Shown here in pieces: positions 52,686 through 61,646 of a stretch of DNA of 61,843 nucleotides. A program made the translations under genes and the position numbers. The first letter of the stretch is position 1, and the number at the start of each line of letters is the position of its first letter. Origin of the DNA: Candidatus Gerdarchaeota archaeon (GTDB lineage Archaea > Asgardarchaeota > Heimdallarchaeia > JABLTI01); the NCBI GenBank assembly GCA_016840945.1, contig JAEORJ010000096.1, positions 1-61,843 on the forward strand, read 5' to 3'. The notes under the pieces were generated by a model. That model was not told the origin of the DNA. It did not search any database and saw only the letters and a list, made by a program, of their open reading frames with translations.

Positions 52686-53408
52686 TGCTAAAGTAATTCT
52701 TTCTTTATTTTTGCCCATACTTCTTCGCTTGATAACCTTTATTGTACCTATTTCAGAAGTATTTGCTACATGTGTTCCGGCACAAGAAGCATGATCATAA
52801 TCCCCTACAGAAATTATTCTAAAGATTTTTACTGAAGCAGGTACCATTTCAATATAGTCAACTTGATAGCCTTTTTCTTTCAAGAAAATTTTAGCTTCTT
52901 CTCTAGGCATAAAAGTAATATTAATTGGGAGATTTTGTGAGATTATCGAATTTACACCTGTTTCAATTCCTTTTAGTTGATCATCAGTTAATGCTCCAGG
53001 TAAATCAAAGTCAGCTCGTCCATTTCGTTCGGAAATATTATTTCCAACAACATCGGCATCAAAATGCTCTTTCATATAAGTGCTGAGTATATGAATAGCT
53101 GAGTGATAACGCATGTGAATTAATCTTTTGTCCCAATCTAATGTGCAATGGATTGTTGAATCTACCACTGGGAGAGATTCTTTTTCAGCAATAAAATGCT
53201 TAACGTCTCCTGATTCTTTTTTTACTTTTGTAACTGTTAATATTTTATCAGAATAAGTTATAGTACCAGAATCACTTTCTTGACCACCACCTTCTGGATA
53301 AAAGGCTGTTTTGTCTAAAACAATATAATCTTCACCAACAGCAAGGACTTTTGCATCAAAATCCTTGATATAATTATCTTCCATATACAACATTGCAGTT
53401 TTGGGCAT
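52677..53408 (-). CDS. alaX: Alanyl-tRNA editing protein AlaX
   Basis: This free-standing editing protein removes Ser or Gly wrongly attached to tRNA-Ala. The glycine-rich motif is FYPEGGGQESDSGTI. The zinc-binding pairs are HSAIH and CAGTH (in DHASCAGTHVANTSEIG). SERNGRADFDLP is typical of the editing core. With about 243 residues it is the medium form, AlaX-M. The start is uncertain among GTG 53423, ATG 53420 and ATG 53408; the last gives MPKTAMLYMEDNY, which fits the family. Confidence 0.92.
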   Translation of the reverse strand: MPKTAMLYMEDNYIKDFDAKVLAVGEDYIVLDKTAFYPEGGGQESDSGTITYSDKILTVTKVKKESGDVKHFIAEKESLPVVDSTIHCTLDWDKRLIHMRYHSAIHILSTYMKEHFDADVVGNNISERNGRADFDLPGALTDDQLKGIETGVNSIISQNLPINITFMPREEAKIFLKEKGYQVDYIEMVPASVKIFRIISVGDYDHASCAGTHVANTSEIGTIKVIKRRSMGKNKERITLALD

Positions 53409-53492
53409 TTGAATACACATCACTTATTATTAATATGAAAATGGTTTTTTAATTTTATATAAAAAATCAAATGTTAGGTAAAGAAAAGAATG

Positions 53493-53518
53493 TTGAAAGA
53501 TTAATTAAACTCTTTCAA
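53493..53518 (-). terminator. Stem-loop over the stop codon of glnA
   Basis: TTGAAAGA pairs with TCTTTCAA around a 10-base loop that includes the glnA stop codon. The minus strand continues CATTCTTTTCTTT. Confidence 0.5.
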
Positions 53519-54806
53519 ACATTTGTGAAAATTCCCATTCCGTTACTTCATCAGTATCAGGATCTTTCACATTTTTTGTATAAGCTTCCCATTCCATTTT
53601 CTTGGTTTTGTTAAAAATCTCAATAAATTGAGGACCTAAAAAGTCACATAGATATTTATCAGCATTTAACGCTTCCAAAGCTTTCATTAAATTCATAGGA
53701 GTTTCTTGTATTCCCATCTCTTTACGTTTTTCTTCTGATAAATTATCAACATTTAAGGTTGTACCTTCAATTGGTTCAATTTTATTCTTAACACCATCTA
53801 AACCAGCTGCGAGAAGCAAAGCTAAAACAAGGTAGATGTTTGCGGAACCATCTGCACCACGGTATTCTATTCTAGCAGTTTTTTCATAACCTGGAATTCT
53901 CACAAGAGCTGTTCTATTGGCAATCCCCCAAGCAATGTGTACTGGAGCTTCGTGCCCAGGAACGAGACGTTTGTAGGAATTAACAGTTGGATTAAAGATT
54001 GCTGTTAATCCTGGAGCATGTTTTAATAGTCCTCCAACAAAATGTCTGAGAGTTTTGGAGGGCACACCATCTGCAGCGCTAAATATGCTTTCATTATCTT
54101 TAAACAACATGTGATGAACATGCAAACCATTTCCAGCTTCTGTTGTATATGGTTTTGGCATAAAACTAGCTATGAGCCCTGCTTCCCAGGTAACTATTCT
54201 TACTATTTGTTTAACTGTTTGAACCATATCAGCAGCTTCTAAAACATCCTCCATATCAAACTCAATTTCCATTTGTGAAGGACCAACTTCATGATGGATC
54301 ATTTTAGGATAATAACCAAATTCCATCATTAAATCAGCTATTGCTCTTCGTAATTCTATTTCTGCATCTAATGGTGGGGCATCCATGTAACCACCTATAT
54401 CAGCTGGTTCACCATCATCACTCATTACATACCATTCAAGCTCTGGTCGTGTTTTCATGGTAAATCCAAAATCAAGTTTAGCCATATTAATAGCTTTTTT
54501 CAAGATACTTCTAGGGTCACTTGGTAAAGGTTGATTATTGGTATCATAAATGTCACAAATCACTCTAGCTATTCTATTATCCCAAGGGATAACATGAAGA
54601 GTGGATAAATCAGGAATTATACGCATGTCGCTTTGTTCTGTTAATAAAAATCCAATTGAGGAACCATCTATACCTAATCCCTCATTCAAATATTTTTCAG
54701 CAAATCTCTTTGGTACTTCAACTGCTTTTAAATCGCCATTAATGTTTGTAAATTGAAACTGTACATAATCAATATCAGTTAGCATTTTAGACAAATCAGG
54801 TGCCAA
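53505..54806 (-). CDS. glnA: Glutamine synthetase, type I
   Basis: It makes glutamine from glutamate, ammonia and ATP. It starts at TTG, with GGAGATGG upstream. The beta-grasp domain is at 1-100 (VEVPKRFAEKYLNEGLGIDGSSI). Catalytic-domain motifs include MEIEFDMEDVLEA, KPYTTEAGNGLHVHHMLF with the metal-binding His, GHEAPVHIAWGIANRT and RIEYRGADGSANIYL. The length of 433 aa fits the short, GSI-alpha-like archaeal form without the 25-residue insertion. No adenylylation Tyr motif was recognised near the C-terminus. It is divergent from the metzincin gene. Confidence 0.96.
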   Translation of the reverse strand: MAPDLSKMLTDIDYVQFQFTNINGDLKAVEVPKRFAEKYLNEGLGIDGSSIGFLLTEQSDMRIIPDLSTLHVIPWDNRIARVICDIYDTNNQPLPSDPRSILKKAINMAKLDFGFTMKTRPELEWYVMSDDGEPADIGGYMDAPPLDAEIELRRAIADLMMEFGYYPKMIHHEVGPSQMEIEFDMEDVLEAADMVQTVKQIVRIVTWEAGLIASFMPKPYTTEAGNGLHVHHMLFKDNESIFSAADGVPSKTLRHFVGGLLKHAPGLTAIFNPTVNSYKRLVPGHEAPVHIAWGIANRTALVRIPGYEKTARIEYRGADGSANIYLVLALLLAAGLDGVKNKIEPIEGTTLNVDNLSEEKRKEMGIQETPMNLMKALEALNADKYLCDFLGPQFIEIFNKTKKMEWEAYTKNVKDPDTDEVTEWEFSQMFERV

Positions 54807-55004
54807 TTATTTCCATCTCCAAATTACATATGTTTTTAAGTTCTGGATTTAAAGAACATCATATACCTACAATTAAAGATTTTGACTAAACTATTAATTA
54901 AAACATCTTTTCTTAAAAACAATTAATTATTATTGAAAAAAGCAAACAAAGTTAAAATTGATTGAAATAATCCAATATAGAAAAAAAGTTTAAGTGATTT
55001 GATA

Positions 55005-55026
55005 GGTATTTATTTTTAAAAATACC
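55005..55026. promoter_or_regulatory. Palindrome upstream of the metzincin gene
   Basis: GGTATTT pairs with AAATACC around ATTTTTAA, ending 33 bases before the ATG. It is placed where a TATA box or an operator would act, and lies in the divergent glnA/metzincin region. The function is unproven. Confidence 0.35.
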
Positions 55027-55059
55027 GTATGATATTATTGAAACGTTTGGGGATTTGAA

Positions 55060-56988
55060 ATGACTTTAAAGAGTAAAAAAAGAAATGTTATTCCTATTTG
55101 GTTTTCAATTGGTTTAATATTTATTTTATTAATACCTGTTTATCAAAAATCATTTTCAACTATTAATGAATCCATTGTAATCACTAAACCAAAAGTTGGT
55201 GAATTTATCCGAGAAGAAAATCTCACACTAACAATTTATTTCATGGGTTTAAAAGAGGAATTAATTAATATTGAAGAAATTGAAAGTCAACTCTATGATA
55301 CTTTTGAGCGTTCTGTAATAAATCCCCATGCAAAGTACACATTTAATTTCCAATTTGAATTCGCTAGCGAACTTGCTTATACAAATTTAAAAACTTATAT
55401 TGAGTCAATAGCTGTTAATGGCACTGGGACAGGTTATACTTTAAATGTCACTCAATTACTTGATGATTTAAACACTGGTAATCGCAATGAAATATTCATC
55501 CCACAAGATGGAATGGCAATAGATGCAGAATTAGTGGAAGAATACATTTACCAAAACTTATACCAAGCACCACCAATTGATAACCCAGGATATTCATTTT
55601 TCTTACTTAATTTCTCTCAATTTGATTCTCCTGATCATGTGTTAGAACACTGGTATGACACTTCTAGTGTCAGTTCAGATCATAACAGTACTGTTACCTG
55701 GTGGTATGCTGGATATGGTGACCTTGAGAAGAGAGCTGCAATGGGATGGGGTGGCAAATATCGCTTCTGTTATTTAGATCTCTCTGCATATTCCTGGTAT
55801 ATTGATTATGTGAAAAACGCTTGGAGTAATTTTGGGATTGGAAATTATCTCTATTATCAATATCTTGAAATCGATAAGTTAGCTCAAGCATACGATTTTA
55901 ATACCTCACTTGGCAAGGATAAATTGACCCAATATCTTAAGGAATGGATCAACTCCTATACTAGTAATGTTTTTTCGGGTCCATGTTATGATCCACAAAT
56001 TGGCAAATCAATTTCACTACAAGTTAAAGTGTTCAATAATTTAACAGATAATGGTTATACCTTTGACGATATTCGTTGGTGCATCTCAGACTACCGTATT
56101 AAACAACAATTAGATTTAGATTTTCCTTGGATGGATTGGCGTATAGAAGTAGAGTGGGTAGAATTGGATGAGTACCCTGGTTTATTTAATTTCATTCAAG
56201 AAAATATCCAAGAAGATGTAAATGGTAGATATCTCGAGGTAATTCCCGATTTCTTTGAAATATTGTATAGCCAACTTGATTTTCACTTCAATTTGACTGC
56301 TGCGGATGTAGTTTTACCATGCTATTATTTCTTAACGGATGATATTCAATTCAAAGCAGATGGTATTTCATTTGCGGGACTAGGTGGTATGGGGTGGGAA
56401 ATACTATTAGGGAGTCAATATAGTATATTTGAAGATGGCAATGCCAACGAACCAAGAAGAGGAATGACACAAGTAATGATCCATGAGCTAGGACATTCTT
56501 TAGGATTGCCACATCCACATACTGGCACAGGTTGGGGTTCATCTTTTGTAGCAGATGTTATGAGTTACTTCTCAACGAAAGATAGTTTCAGCTCTTTCTA
56601 TAAAGATGGAGTGGATAGAGCACATACTGATGCTAATTATTATTTTGCTCAAAATGAATACTTTGCAGCTTGGCAAGCTTTTGTTGAAGCAGGGCAACCA
56701 GAAGCTGTTGCTGAAGAAATAGCTGTTATCAATAGTATGATAGAATCTGTTCCTATTCATTACCAATCAATGGAATACCAAGAAGCAATCTCACAAGCAT
56801 TATTGGCAAGAGAATTAATTGAATTATTCTATATCCATTTACAAGAAAGCTTTTTCTCAACCACTACATCACCAACACAAAATACTAGCAATTATTCGAT
56901 TGTCATCTTATTACCAATAACTTGGCTAGTTATACATTTATACTTTAAAAGAAAAATAAGTCATCAATTAACAAGAAAGATAAAATAA
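55060..56988 (+). CDS. Secreted, membrane-anchored metzincin metalloprotease
   Basis: This 642-aa protein has an N-terminal signal segment (about 10-33) and a C-terminal membrane helix (YSIVILLPITWLVIHLYF) with a basic tail, so the catalytic part is outside the cell. The zinc motif is HELGHSLGLPH (His475, Glu476, His479, His485), the full HExxHxxGxxH form, and the Met-turn is in ADVMSY (about Met501). The N-terminal 450 residues are unlike any prodomain that I recognise. The metzincin class is firm from the motif; the exact family and substrate are unknown. Confidence 0.85.
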   Translation: MTLKSKKRNVIPIWFSIGLIFILLIPVYQKSFSTINESIVITKPKVGEFIREENLTLTIYFMGLKEELINIEEIESQLYDTFERSVINPHAKYTFNFQFEFASELAYTNLKTYIESIAVNGTGTGYTLNVTQLLDDLNTGNRNEIFIPQDGMAIDAELVEEYIYQNLYQAPPIDNPGYSFFLLNFSQFDSPDHVLEHWYDTSSVSSDHNSTVTWWYAGYGDLEKRAAMGWGGKYRFCYLDLSAYSWYIDYVKNAWSNFGIGNYLYYQYLEIDKLAQAYDFNTSLGKDKLTQYLKEWINSYTSNVFSGPCYDPQIGKSISLQVKVFNNLTDNGYTFDDIRWCISDYRIKQQLDLDFPWMDWRIEVEWVELDEYPGLFNFIQENIQEDVNGRYLEVIPDFFEILYSQLDFHFNLTAADVVLPCYYFLTDDIQFKADGISFAGLGGMGWEILLGSQYSIFEDGNANEPRRGMTQVMIHELGHSLGLPHPHTGTGWGSSFVADVMSYFSTKDSFSSFYKDGVDRAHTDANYYFAQNEYFAAWQAFVEAGQPEAVAEEIAVINSMIESVPIHYQSMEYQEAISQALLARELIELFYIHLQESFFSTTTSPTQNTSNYSIVILLPITWLVIHLYFKRKISHQLTRKIK

Positions 56989-57031
56989 AAAATTTGCATT
57001 TTGATTTAATAAAGTTCAGATTAACAAAAAA

Positions 57032-57041
57032 TTTATTTATA
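57032..57041 (+). promoter_or_regulatory. TATA-box-like element
   Basis: TTTATTTATA lies about 50 bases before the short ORF at 57081, and 30 bases before its Shine-Dalgarno sequence. This is consistent with an archaeal promoter giving a short leader. Confidence 0.4.
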
Positions 57042-57080
57042 CAAGACGCTTGCCAATTAATTGCAAAAATGGAGGTGCTA

Positions 57081-57158
57081 ATGAAAATGATAGTAATGAA
57101 TGATTTTATGGTTAAATGTTATTTTCAAAGTAGTACCTCAAGTAAGATTCCTTATTAG
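57081..57158 (+). CDS. Putative 25-aa peptide with strong ribosome-binding site
   Basis: GGAGGTG at 57071-57077 is followed by ATG at 57081 (three-base spacing) or by ATG 57087 (nine-base spacing). The peptide would be MKMIVMNDFMVKCYFQSSTS plus five residues, ending in TAG. It is short and Met-rich, with no similarity that I know of. It may be a real small protein, a leader peptide for rio1 or chance. Confidence is low. Confidence 0.3.
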   Translation: MKMIVMNDFMVKCYFQSSTSSKIPY

Positions 57159-57328
57159 CTAATTTTGCTAGTGCTTAATTTTGCTTGTTCTTTTGAAAGT
57201 AATTTTACCATTAATAATACGATTGTGTCAGAGTTAATTTCCAATTCTTTTTTGGTAAATGATACTAGACAAACTGTGAAATTACAAACTATTGATTTTC
57301 TTTAGCCCTAAAAAAAGAGGTATTAAAA

Positions 57329-58363
57329 TTGAAGAAAGAAAAGAACAAACAAAAAAGTAATGATGAGAAAATTTCAGACAACGAACAAATAGATACCAAT
57401 CCAGTTGAAGAACCTAATGAAAATCAGCTGAGAACAGATGATTTGGAAGTTGCTGAAAGGGTAAAAGTACAACAGAAGATAAAAGGCATCTCACGGGTAA
57501 TGAGAGCTATTGAACGAGATCCAAAAGAAACTATTACAAAATTCGATAGGAAAATCTTTGATGCAGGCTTTATGCAAATGCATACAAGTGAGTTTACCTA
57601 CAGATTACTTCGTGATGAGCTAAAAAAATATGGTATAATATCAGATTTAGTGGCTGAAGTTAATGCTGGTAAAGAAGCATCCATCTATATAGCTCACTTA
57701 CATGGCTCTCCATTAGTAGTTAAAGCCTTTAGGTTACAACAAACATGTCATAACCAATCAAAAGGAAATCCACAATTAAGAATGACTTCAATAGCTGTTA
57801 GAGAATACGATCGGTTAACTCGTGCATATAATGCAGGGATGAATGTTCCCACACCAGCTCGTCAAATCAACAATACAATAATAATGAGTTTTATAGGAAA
57901 AAACTGGAATCCAGCACCACAACTGCGCAATATCAAACTGCAAGAACCTGAGAAAATATTGGATGATATAATCGAAGAGTTAAAATTAATGTATACAAAA
58001 GCAAAATTAATTCACGGTGATTTATCAGAGTATAACATCCTCATACACGATAATAAACCAGTAATTATTGATTTCCCACAAGCTATTGATATGAGCCTCT
58101 ATCACATGCGTTTTACTGATACCCTAAAAAGTAGTCTCAAAGTTCTACAGAAAGATGTTAACACTATCAAGAAATATTTTGAAAAAGAATATCATATAAG
58201 CTTCGATTTTAATGAAGTTTATAGCTATATAGTAGGTAAAGACGCAAATCTTGAGAATGTTAATTACTCGATTGATGATATAGAAAAAATGATAGGATTA
58301 AAAACATCAGAAGATGAAAATTCAAAAAATGAATATGTTAAAAATTACTTAGTTAGAAATTAA
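57329..58363 (+). CDS. rio1: RIO-family serine/threonine protein kinase (RIO1-type)
   Basis: This atypical kinase is needed for late small-subunit maturation in eukaryotes and probably in archaea. It starts at TTG after GAGGTAT. The N-terminal 60 residues are charged and probably disordered. Kinase motifs are VAEVNAGKEASIYIAHLHG, the ATP Lys132 in LVVKAFR, the catalytic loop IHGDLSEYNILI (Asp231, Asn236) and the metal Asp248 in IIDFPQAID. There is no winged helix, which argues against RIO2. A shared hairpin lies at its end. Confidence 0.93.
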   Translation: MKKEKNKQKSNDEKISDNEQIDTNPVEEPNENQLRTDDLEVAERVKVQQKIKGISRVMRAIERDPKETITKFDRKIFDAGFMQMHTSEFTYRLLRDELKKYGIISDLVAEVNAGKEASIYIAHLHGSPLVVKAFRLQQTCHNQSKGNPQLRMTSIAVREYDRLTRAYNAGMNVPTPARQINNTIIMSFIGKNWNPAPQLRNIKLQEPEKILDDIIEELKLMYTKAKLIHGDLSEYNILIHDNKPVIIDFPQAIDMSLYHMRFTDTLKSSLKVLQKDVNTIKKYFEKEYHISFDFNEVYSYIVGKDANLENVNYSIDDIEKMIGLKTSEDENSKNEYVKNYLVRN

Positions 58364-58388
58364 ACAAACTAAGTAATTTTTGTTATCT
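58339..58388. terminator. Long hairpin between convergent rio1 and radical SAM genes
   Basis: A 15-bp perfect stem (58340-58354 with 58367-58381) has a 12-base loop holding the rio1 stop codon. The radical SAM stop codon lies in the right arm. T-runs follow on the plus strand. It appears to serve both directions. Confidence 0.75.
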
Positions 58389-59307
58389 TTTTTTCAACAA
58401 ACCAAACATCTAGCGATTGTTGTGTATATTTATGAATTAACAAATTCCTTGATTGAAAGTGATTTAAATTATATTTTTTCCTAAGTAATTTGAACTGGTT
58501 ATGTATTTTATTTTTATAATCACTAGGTGGTGATTTGTATTGATAGTAATGATGTATCTTTGATATTAACTCAGGATAACTTTCTGAAATGAATGAAAAA
58601 AATCTGTTTTTAGAAGAACCTATGAGATATAACAAGCCAGGGATCACATAATTAGCTCCAGCAGCAGCAACGCTTTTGAATAATTCAGCTAACTCATCAA
58701 AGCTATCAGAAAGAAATGGTACTATTGGCATCAAAAGAGCGCCAACAGTTATGCCTTCATTTCTAAGAACAGAAATTGTGTTTAAGCGTTTTTCTATTGA
58801 TGAAGCTCTAGGATCAATTTCCTTTCCAAATGCATCATTTATAGTTGGAATTGAAATTGCTACATCAACATAAGTTTCTTCTGAAATTAAAGCTATCAAA
58901 TCTTTATCTCGAGTAATAAGATCTGATTTTGTTGCTATTGTTAAAGGGCTTTTTGCGTGTAAAAATTCTCGAAGCATTGCGCGTGTTATTTGATATTTTT
59001 TTTCTATTGGTTGATAGGGATCACAAACTGAACCTAAATTAACCAATTCTCTTTGCCAAGTCGATTTTGATAATTCTTTCCTTAATACTTGAGCCGCATT
59101 TCTCTTTACAATTATTGTTGAATCAAATTCCTTTTCAGGATCTAAATCTAAATAACCATGTGTATATCTCGCATAGCAATACACGCAAGAATGAAAACAC
59201 CCGCGATAAGGATTTGCCCCCCATTTAAATGGTAAACGAGGAGCATTTATTGCATGTAATATTTTTTTGCAATCCTGTTTGAGATAATTTGTTTTCATTC
59301 TAAACAT
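58369..59307 (-). CDS. Radical SAM protein, SplB-like (COG1533 type)
   Basis: This 312-aa radical SAM enzyme has the cluster motif CFHSCVYC (Cys37, Cys41, Cys44) in NPYRGCFHSCVYCYARYTH, the typical opening of the Rv2578c/SplB-like group. The barrel continues with LVNLGSVCDPYQPIE and LTIATKSDLITRD, and later LLMPIVPFLSD. The family is often called DNA repair photolyase-like, but most members have no known substrate. It is convergent with rio1 and shares a hairpin with it. Confidence 0.9.
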   Translation of the reverse strand: MFRMKTNYLKQDCKKILHAINAPRLPFKWGANPYRGCFHSCVYCYARYTHGYLDLDPEKEFDSTIIVKRNAAQVLRKELSKSTWQRELVNLGSVCDPYQPIEKKYQITRAMLREFLHAKSPLTIATKSDLITRDKDLIALISEETYVDVAISIPTINDAFGKEIDPRASSIEKRLNTISVLRNEGITVGALLMPIVPFLSDSFDELAELFKSVAAAGANYVIPGLLYLIGSSKNRFFSFISESYPELISKIHHYYQYKSPPSDYKNKIHNQFKLLRKKYNLNHFQSRNLLIHKYTQQSLDVWFVEKKITKIT

Positions 59308-59445
59308 AAACCATTATTTTTCTAAACATTTTAAGAAGATAGATATAATAATCTGCGAACACAGCTATATAATTATTTAATATAATATTTAAAAAAAGAA
59401 AACTCCAGACTTAACCAAAAGTAATCTAAAGGTGTGATAGGATAT

Positions 59446-59808
59446 ATGCAAGAAATAATCATAACAATATTAACGATACTAGCTTCAATTTCCGATCAAA
59501 CACATATTATATCATTCTCGTTTTGCCCGGCAATTTTTGGTGGCATGGCTATTTTTGCTATTGTGAAGTGGATGAAGTTACAACCCGAACAGAAAAAAGA
59601 AATGATTTGGTCTATATTAGTTATCATTATGGCTGTTATAGTGTTGGTTTTTGTGGGTTTGAATACCTTTTATTGGAAGAGTGATTTGTTATTCTATCTT
59701 TTTATAGGATTAAGATTTTCATTATTACTTTTCCTAGCAATTCTTGCAAACCCATATATTAAATGGGCTCCATTTAAGAAATTATTTAAAACCAATCAAG
59801 AAAATTAA
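59446..59808 (+). CDS. Hypothetical membrane protein, about three to four TM helices
   Basis: This 120-aa protein starts at ATG 59446 after GGTGTGAT; an in-frame GTG lies at 59434. Hydrophobic helices lie at about 3-20, 27-45, 54-76 and 83-103, with polar ends (KLFKTNQEN). I do not recognise the family. It ends in an 11-bp hairpin. Confidence 0.6.
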   Translation: MQEIIITILTILASISDQTHIISFSFCPAIFGGMAIFAIVKWMKLQPEQKKEMIWSILVIIMAVIVLVFVGLNTFYWKSDLLFYLFIGLRFSLLLFLAILANPYIKWAPFKKLFKTNQEN

Positions 59809-59835
59809 GGTTTATCTCCTTAATTTTCAATTTTT
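59800..59835 (+). terminator. Hairpin over stop codon plus T-run
   Basis: An 11-bp perfect stem (GAAAATTAAGG with CCTTAATTTTC) has a 7-base loop and is followed by AATTTTTGG. The stop codon of the small membrane protein lies in the left arm. Confidence 0.75.
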
Positions 59836-59872
59836 GGACAAATTATATAATTGTCATAGATTTTCTTTATTC

Positions 59873-60262
59873 ATGACAAATTTTAGCTCACTAATCACTT
59901 TCTTCAAGACTGATGATTTGGAAAAAACTACAACTTTTTACACAGAAATTTTAAATTGTAGATTAATTGTTGATCAAGGTGATTGTAGAATTTTTGAATC
60001 ATCAAAAGGATCCTATTTTGGTTTTTGTGTTACTGAGTTTTTGAAGAAAGAAGATAATGCTGCATGTTTAACTTTTGTTTGTGATTCTAAAAAGGAAGTT
60101 GATTATTGGCATCAAAAATTAGTAAAATATGAAGTGGAAATAAGAAAACCACCACTAGAAAATAGTAAATATAAGATTTACAACTTATTTGCTATAGATC
60201 CAAATAATGTATTATTTGAGATACAATATTTCTTACACCCTTTTCCGCCAATGGATGAATGA
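59873..60262 (+). CDS. VOC-superfamily (glyoxalase/bleomycin-resistance-like) protein
   Basis: This 129-aa single VOC domain has FFKTDDLEKTTTFYTEILNC, then DCRIFESSKGSYFGFCV and CLTFVCDSKKEVDYWHQKL, and ends with LFAIDPNNVLFEIQYF. Glu in FEIQ matches the usual last metal ligand. The start is ATG 59873; the same frame remains open upstream to 59744, but those residues are unlike the family and overlap the previous gene. The substrate is unknown. Confidence 0.85.
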   Translation: MTNFSSLITFFKTDDLEKTTTFYTEILNCRLIVDQGDCRIFESSKGSYFGFCVTEFLKKEDNAACLTFVCDSKKEVDYWHQKLVKYEVEIRKPPLENSKYKIYNLFAIDPNNVLFEIQYFLHPFPPMDE

Positions 60263-60296
60263 CCTATGAATTGATAATAATTAGTGTGGTAATAAG

Positions 60297-61574
60297 ATGA
60301 CTGATATGAGCTCTTCAAATGACAAGTCAGATCAATACGAAGATCAGTTTAGTAAAAAATTCATTGGATTTTATCTTGTAGTAATTATTCTTTTCTTGGT
60401 AATGTTTACAATGCGGGGTACCATAACTGTATTACAAGTTTATGGTCCTGTTATAAATGATGCTCTTTTATTACAAGAAGGGCAAATATCAATTATTTTT
60501 ACGATTTATGGCATGACCGCAGCAATAACTTCATTATTTATTGGTCCCATAACTGATAGATTAGGATATAAAGTAATAATTGCAGCAGGCATGCTTTTTT
60601 TCGCTGGTGGAACCATTTTATCATCTTTTGGGAATGTTTTTTGGCTAATCAAAGTAGCTCAAGCTTTGGTAGGATTTGGAGCGGCATTATTTGGACCTGC
60701 AGTAATAGCCTTTGCTGGTGAATATTTCCCTCAAGAGAAAATATCTACTATAATTGGAGTTATTATGTCATCATTTTATGTTGCTACGATAGTAGCAGTG
60801 CCACTTGTGGTATATGCAGCTAGTTATCTAGATTGGCATTGGGGTGTGCGCCTTATTGGTTTGGTTGGGGCGTTAGTTTTTATTTTAACACTTTTTGGAC
60901 TTCCTAAAACTAGGAAAAAGCGCAAATCACAAGAATCGAATGGAATTGAGAAAAAGAATGAAATAAAAGATTATTTCTCGAGATTTAAAATTGTGTTAAA
61001 AGACAAATACGCTATTGGTACATTCTTTACAACTTTCTTCCAAAGAGGAGGTATTTTTGCTATAACGGTGCTATTGTCATTTTGGGTGAGTGAAGAGTTT
61101 GGTTATAATGAGATGCAAAAAGCACTTATCTTGATGGGTTCAGGAATAGCAGCAATAATTAGTAATACCTTATTTAGTTACATTGCTGATAAAACCAATA
61201 AACGTATAATTATTTTAGTAGGAACAGGGTTAACTGGTATCTCTTTTCTAATTTTACCATTTATAGCGAAAACTGGCATACTTTTTATTGTAGGATTTAT
61301 TATAGCCAACTTTTTTGGAGGAATGCCTATGGGAAGCTATAATGCCTATATAACGGAAATCCTACCAGATTCTAAAGGAACAGTTGTATCAATCAATAAT
61401 TCTTTTGGGCAGTTTAGTCAAGCTATTGCTGTTGCTATAATAGTGAGAATAATTTATGTGCAAACACAAAATTATATTTGGTGTGGAATAGCGGCTTTTA
61501 TTTTATATGCTATCAGTGTTATTTTAATGATTTTCTTTGTTAAAAAGAAAAATAACCAAGTAACTACCTCATAA
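60297..61574 (+). CDS. Major facilitator superfamily transporter
   Basis: This 425-aa protein has about 12 membrane helices. Motif A in the loop between helices 2 and 3 reads GPITDRLGYKVIIAAG. The central cytoplasmic loop is basic (KTRKKRKSQ). The second half has its own motif A-like FSYIADKTNKRIIILVG. The shape resembles the MFS group near CynX/NarK, but the substrate cannot be assigned. It lies 34 bases downstream of the VOC gene and may be cotranscribed. Confidence 0.9.
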   Translation: MTDMSSSNDKSDQYEDQFSKKFIGFYLVVIILFLVMFTMRGTITVLQVYGPVINDALLLQEGQISIIFTIYGMTAAITSLFIGPITDRLGYKVIIAAGMLFFAGGTILSSFGNVFWLIKVAQALVGFGAALFGPAVIAFAGEYFPQEKISTIIGVIMSSFYVATIVAVPLVVYAASYLDWHWGVRLIGLVGALVFILTLFGLPKTRKKRKSQESNGIEKKNEIKDYFSRFKIVLKDKYAIGTFFTTFFQRGGIFAITVLLSFWVSEEFGYNEMQKALILMGSGIAAIISNTLFSYIADKTNKRIIILVGTGLTGISFLILPFIAKTGILFIVGFIIANFFGGMPMGSYNAYITEILPDSKGTVVSINNSFGQFSQAIAVAIIVRIIYVQTQNYIWCGIAAFILYAISVILMIFFVKKKNNQVTTS

Positions 61575-61579
61575 CACAA

Positions 61580-61606
61580 CATTTTTGTTTAAAAATGGAC
61601 TATTTT
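61580..61606 (+). terminator. Hairpin plus T-run after the MFS gene
   Basis: CATTTTT pairs with AAAAATG on a GTTT loop, followed by GACTATTTTTG. Confidence 0.55.
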
Positions 61607-61646
61607 TGTTGTAAGGTATAATATTAAGAGCAATTGAGGGATTTAA

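Larger units (their letters stand above)
56989..57328 (+). other. Intergenic region upstream of rio1 with a promoter-like site and a short ORF
   Basis: These 340 bases have a TATA-like TTTATTTATA (57032-57041) and a strong Shine-Dalgarno GGAGGTG (57071-57077) in front of a 25-codon ORF (57081-57158). After it comes T-rich sequence, including AATTTTGC repeats, then the rio1 leader with GAGGTAT. Nothing tRNA-like was seen. Confidence 0.5.

Noticed and set aside
59744..59872. N-terminal extension of the VOC protein
   Set aside because: These 43 residues overlap the preceding gene and its hairpin terminator and do not resemble the VOC fold; ATG 59873 begins the domain.
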